From contig CM037790.1 of assembly GCA_021229015.1 (NCBI GenBank), forward strand, positions 53,546,901 to 53,610,900: a DNA stretch of 64,000 nt, read 5' to 3'. The notes beneath the pieces are model-generated. The model had not been told where the DNA came from. It did no database searches and saw only the letters and a program-made list of their open reading frames with translations. A program made the position numbers and the translations under genes. This document shows, piece after piece, positions 29,469 through 35,400 of the stretch (position 1 is the stretch's first letter; every line of letters begins with the position of its first letter). This stretch comes from Solen grandis (taxonomy: Eukaryota; Mollusca; Bivalvia; Adapedonta; Solenidae).

Positions 29469-32400
29469 GAGCTAGAGATACAATCCATTTTTTTAATACT
29501 ATCCCTTTCCCTCATATAGACTCATTTTGACGCACTCAATAAGTACCACATAAAGCCTGATCTGCAGAATGCCAAACTCAAACCTTACCAAATTTAATTG
29601 TAAAATCCTCATTACCAGACCACTGAGGAGCAGCAAACAGCATAAAACCTGATCAGCCTGCGAGGCTGATCTGGTTTTATGCTGTTCGCATAGGTCTTTT
29701 CATGGTATCCTCTATGAGGGAAAAGGCTATACATGTATATATGTATTTTACAAAAGCAGATGTTGCAGAGAATTATAATAAATAGCAGACAATGTGCACA
29801 ATGGTGATGATACATGATTTTGATACCCCACATCAATGACAAACAGATTCCATTCAACTTTAAAAAAATTATTATGATATACTTCCTTGTTTGGAGTGGG
29901 AGTGTTAGTTTTTCATTAATGTTTCTCTTTTTAGGGGGGAGAGAGGAGAAGAAACAGGTCAAATGGACAAATACCTAATTATTTTTTAATTAATGGGTAA
30001 CAAAAATTAATTAAAATCTGGGAGACTCAATTAATTCTTTAAGCTTTGCATAAACTACCTGAATCCTGGAAGACAGCTGCTACTTTATACCATTGCTAAC
30101 CCAGTCATGTAAGAGAAAATTTCTACATTTTTTAATCCCTTCCCTCAGAGAGGAAACCATGAAAAGACCTATGCGAACAGCATAAAACCAGATCAGCCTG
30201 CGAGTAACTCGCAGGCTGATCAGGTTTTATGCTGTTCGCTGCTCCTCAGTGGTCTGGTAATGAGGATTTTACAATTAAATTTGGTAAGGTTTAACTGTGG
30301 TTTTCTGCAGATCAGGCTTTATGTGGTACCTATTGAGGGCGTCAAAATGAGTCTGTATGAGGGAAGGGTTAAACTGATCCCTAAGAACTACTAGATACAG
30401 CTGATCATTGTGTCGTCATTACTGTATTCAAGACACTGTCCTATATACTGGTCACTGGTTATACACTGTCCTATATACTGGTTAATTAAAAATGATAGGT
30501 AACATATGCTAAATTGCTCAATTATTTCTATGGATACTAAATTAGTATTGATTTATTGGAAGCATAAGATAATATTCAATTTGCCTGTATTGCTTTTCTG
30601 ATTCAATTAAGGACCTATTGTTAACTACATAGGACCATGGCCATAACCAGAAAATCTAAGCTGGAATCATTGTCTGAATATATGGGTTGAAGAATTAACC
30701 CAAGATTACCTGTGGTGTTGTCTGGTTGGCCACAATGTACCAGGTGCAGTTTTTCCCCTTTGGCAGGTTTGCTGGAGTGACAATAGTCCCTGTTGCACTG
30801 GTCAGGGTTCCGCCACACGTGTCATTGTTGGCTGAAGATAGTGATGTTAAACACAAAGTTGAAAAAGGTTTACTTATCACAGTATCATAAGCAGTCTACA
30901 GTAAATTCATAATGATACAGATGTAGAGTAACTACTGCATACAAATGATGTTGATGACTGCTATTTTACAACATATTTGATCCACTTTAACCCTTGAAGG
31001 AGATCTCTTTTATTCCAAACTTTGCAACTAAGTAACACTATTATTTTAACCCTTTCCCTCATAGAGGAAACCATGAAAAGACCTATGCGAACAACATAAA
31101 ACCAGATCAGCCTGCGAGTAACTCACAGGCTGATCAGGTTTTATGCTGTTCGCTGCTCCTCAGTGGTCTGGAAATAAGGATTTTGTAATTAAATTTGGTA
31201 AGGTTTAACTGTGGCTCTCTGCAGATCAGACTTTATGTGGTACCTATTGAGTGTGTCAAAATGAGTCTCTATGAGGGAAAAGGTTAAAAGAATATCTGCA
31301 TATCTGAATAAACAACAACCTAACATCATACTGCAATCAATCCATTGATACATTTCAACTTCTTTTACATCAATTATTTAAACTAACTTAAATTCCTATC
31401 AATATTTCCTGTTATGGACCAGTACTGACTTTAAGCAAGATCAGAAAAAAAAAAATTTTTAGTGATTGTACAGTATTTCATTCTGACAAGCCAATGTTCA
31501 ATATGGGCTTTTCTTTTAAAACTGATTAAAAGCGGAGTAAACATTTTTAATGCTTTGCCAATCTATTGTAAGTTCATAACTGATTTGGTAAGTTCATAAC
31601 TGATTTGGTAAGTTCATAATGGATGAGGTAAGTCCATAATGGATTTGTTAAGTTCATAATGGATGTTAAGTTCATATAGCTGGAGTTAAAACTATGTTGG
31701 TAAGTTAAATTGATTTATTAAGTTCATAGTTCATAACTGATTTGTTAAGTTCTTAATGGATTCGTTAAGTTCATAATGGATATGGTAAGTTCAAATGGAT
31801 GTAGTAAGTTCATAGTTCATAACTGATTTGTTAAGTTCTTAATGGATTCGTTAAGTTCATAATGGATATGGTAAGTTCAAATGGATGTAGTAAGTTCATA
31901 GTTCATAACTGATTTGTTAAGTTCTTAATGGATTCGTTAAGTTCATAATGGATATGGTAAGTTCAAATGGATGTAGTAAGTTCATAGTTCATAACTGATT
32001 TGTTAAGTTCTTAATGGATTCGTTAAGTTCATAATGGATATGGTAAGTTCAAATGGATGTAGTAAGTTCATAGTTCATAACTGATTTGTTAAGTTCTTAA
32101 TGGATTCGTTAAGTTCATAATGGATATGGTAAGTTCAAATGGATGTAGTAAGTTCATAGTTCATAGCTGATTTGTTAAGTTCATAATGGATTCGTTAAGT
32201 TCATAATGGATATGGTAAGTTCAAATGGATGTAGTAAGTTCATAGTTTATAGCTGATTTGTTAAGTTCATAATGGATTCGTTAAGTTCATAATGGATATG
32301 GTTAGTTCATAACTGATATTTTAAGTTCTTGGTTCATAACTGATTTGTTAAGTTCATAATGGATTCCAAGGGTTTTAGTAAACGCCCACTTGCCCGCACC

Positions 32401-35400
32401 AGGTTAAATCACTGCGGGCAAGTAATTTTTCAAAGAAGATAGCCCGGAGGGCAAGTTTATTTATGTATTTTTTTAATTTTCTACAGTATACATGTATGGG
32501 GTGAAATGCTTGCAAATTGTGTTTGATACAGAATAACTGAAATTCACCTTTATATTACACATACTGGTATTTAGTTTTAAACATTAACAAACACCAATTA
32601 ACTTAAAGATCGGGCATCCTGTTTTCACTGGGGGCTAGTAGATGTTCAAAGTAACTTGCCCCCAGGACAAGTGAAGTCAAATCCTTAAGTAAACCCCTGG
32701 ATCCGATTTTTAAGTCCATAATGTGATTTGGTAAGTTTGTAATGGATTCGTTAAATTCACAATGGATATGATAAGTTCATAATGGTGTAGTAAGTTCATA
32801 GGTCATAACAGATTTTGGTAAGTTCATTACCTGATTCGATAAGTTCATAATAGATATGGTAAGTTCATTATGGATTTTAATTAATTCATATGGATTAGGA
32901 AGTTCATATGGCTTTGGGAAGTTCATATCGGTAGTTCATAATGGATTTGTTAAGTTCATGACTGATGTGGTAAGTTTTTAACAGATTTGGTAAGTGGTAA
33001 GTTCAACATGGATGCAGAATTCTGCCCAGGCTGCACCCTTGGGCCATTAGCACTAAATAAATCAAAACGGTACATAAAAATCCCCAGAGATGGGCCATAG
33101 GGCATGCTGAAAATTTAAACAGTTCCAATAATTGGCATAATTTGTGAATAAATAATACCTTTCATAGAGTAACTTTCTTTTTTGAAATGCACCATTTTGC
33201 AGGTTTAACTTAGCTTTTCACAGCATAAAACCACTGTCACTACTGATACATGACGAAAATGAAAGTGTGACGGAGATTCTTGTATGGGAAATTTCCCTTT
33301 TTCAAAATGGCGTCGATCGGCATGTGAGAGTAATTAAACATTATTTTTATTTCGCGTGTTTGAGTGTGTCCCCCCCCCCCCCTTACTTTTAGCGATTCAG
33401 GTTCACATTTACTATGATTAATATATTAAGTATACACTGCAGCATGCAGCTATTGTTAGGAAAATAGTCACAAAAAGTCCCGACATTCCCTGCTTGCCAC
33501 ACATTTCCCTGTAGTTAACAGCATTAAGATGACTTTCTTCGTAGAAAGATAACAAATCAGCTGATACATTTTTGAAAAGATATATTATCAGAGGATTTTT
33601 TATTTTGATTGATAAGAAGATAAATAATTTTGGTGAAAAGTACATCAAAAGTAGGTTACCCCACCCATTTTCAAGACAATGTCACCATGGTAAACCAGCG
33701 ACAGCAAGTGAAGTGTAAACAATTTTCTTCTGTTTATTTGTATTGGTCTTATAATGAAGGCCATTTAACTGAATTATCAGTGCACATTGCACATCTTTTC
33801 CTCATTTATGCATTAAAACATAAGGTTCCCTCACCACTGAATAATAATAATGTAAGTACAGGTAGTTCTAAGACTGATGAGGAGACATTGTTATTATGTA
33901 TAAAAATGCATACTAATGGTCATGACTTGTTTTCACTTCAACCTATTTGTACCAACAATGTTCCTGGTATCCCCCCTTTGCTTAGCTCAATGGGTGATGT
34001 GGCCCATGGTTTTCAAAGTCTGGGCAGAACACTGAAGGTTGTGGTAAGTGGAAAGTTCAATCTGCATCAAATTTGTGAACGGCTATATCCACAAAAATTA
34101 GTCCCCTTGAATATTGTCTATAATTTCATAAACCTCATTGTGCCCTAGAACAAGACACCACAAAGACATGTCCCACCAAAATTGGATTCAAATTCCACAA
34201 AATTTGACTTGACTATTTGAGTTTACCGTCGCCTTGACAGTATTTCAGTTATATTGTGAGTTCAGCTAAGTACAGGTGGAGGAAGACCCTGAATGCACGG
34301 AGGCGTTCAGGTAGAACCATTGACCTACCCCAAGCCAGCTGGAAGACTTACTCATAGGGGTGTAACGATACGGCCAGACCGTATTGCGATATATTGCGAT
34401 ATGCCAACGCTGTATTGCAATACGTATTGCAATATATTGCGGTTTTGTTAATACAAGGCTAAAGGCTAGACTCAGCTAGTAGAAGATTATAATAAAATAT
34501 TTCATACTTCATACTGTAGTGCTACATGTATAACAGATACCTCTGTTATTAAACATATTCAAAATTAATTTCAAAATCAAGTAAAAATATAACTAAGGCA
34601 ACAAGGCTTCTTGAAAATCTGTCTTTGTCACTACTTATTAGGACTTAACATCCTCTTACTGCATATTTTTTACTGTATGGCCTTAGATCTGTTACCATGA
34701 ACCTTCCTATGGCATTGGTAATAGAAGAAGCCTTCGGGTTTGATTTTGAATATTTGTCTTTTGCACAATCAAACAACGTTAGTTGCTTTTGAGGTTCAGA
34801 CTGACATTTTGACTTTGTTGATGAAGCGGTGGTGCAATGTCGGACACTCGATGTCATCGCGTTTTTGTGATGCCGTTCCAAGTGCGTGGCTAGATTCGTC
34901 GTACCGCCGCTGTATTTAACTTCAGTTCTACATTTTTTGCAAAAAGCTATGTTTGTTTCAATGTCACCGTTTTTTCGATGCCTTTTGAGACTGAAATTCT
35001 CCCATACCTTGCTTTTGGCTTTCGGATTCGCCACATATTCGTAGGCATCTTCTTCTGACATTTTTGCGGGAAAATCGTTGGTAGACTCTTTAGACGCTTA
35101 GATACAGCGTGGTTTAATTACCGGCGCCTATGAATTTTCGATAGGTGTTTGTTTGTTTGTTTGTTTGTTTTTAATATGGGCGAAGAAATAAAATAATCTT
35201 ACTGTATGTTTTATGCTTGTCTGTTTAAATCAAATTCGTTTGATTATAAGAATAGTATAATATAAACTTAAAGGCAGGATTTTATGCATAAAAGTTTTAT
35301 CCTGAACTTTGCAAATAGGAACCGGAATTTAAACGTCAACACAGAGTGCTCTCTAACTATCTATCGGAGCCAAGCCACTGCGAAGGAGTTTTGGTAAACA

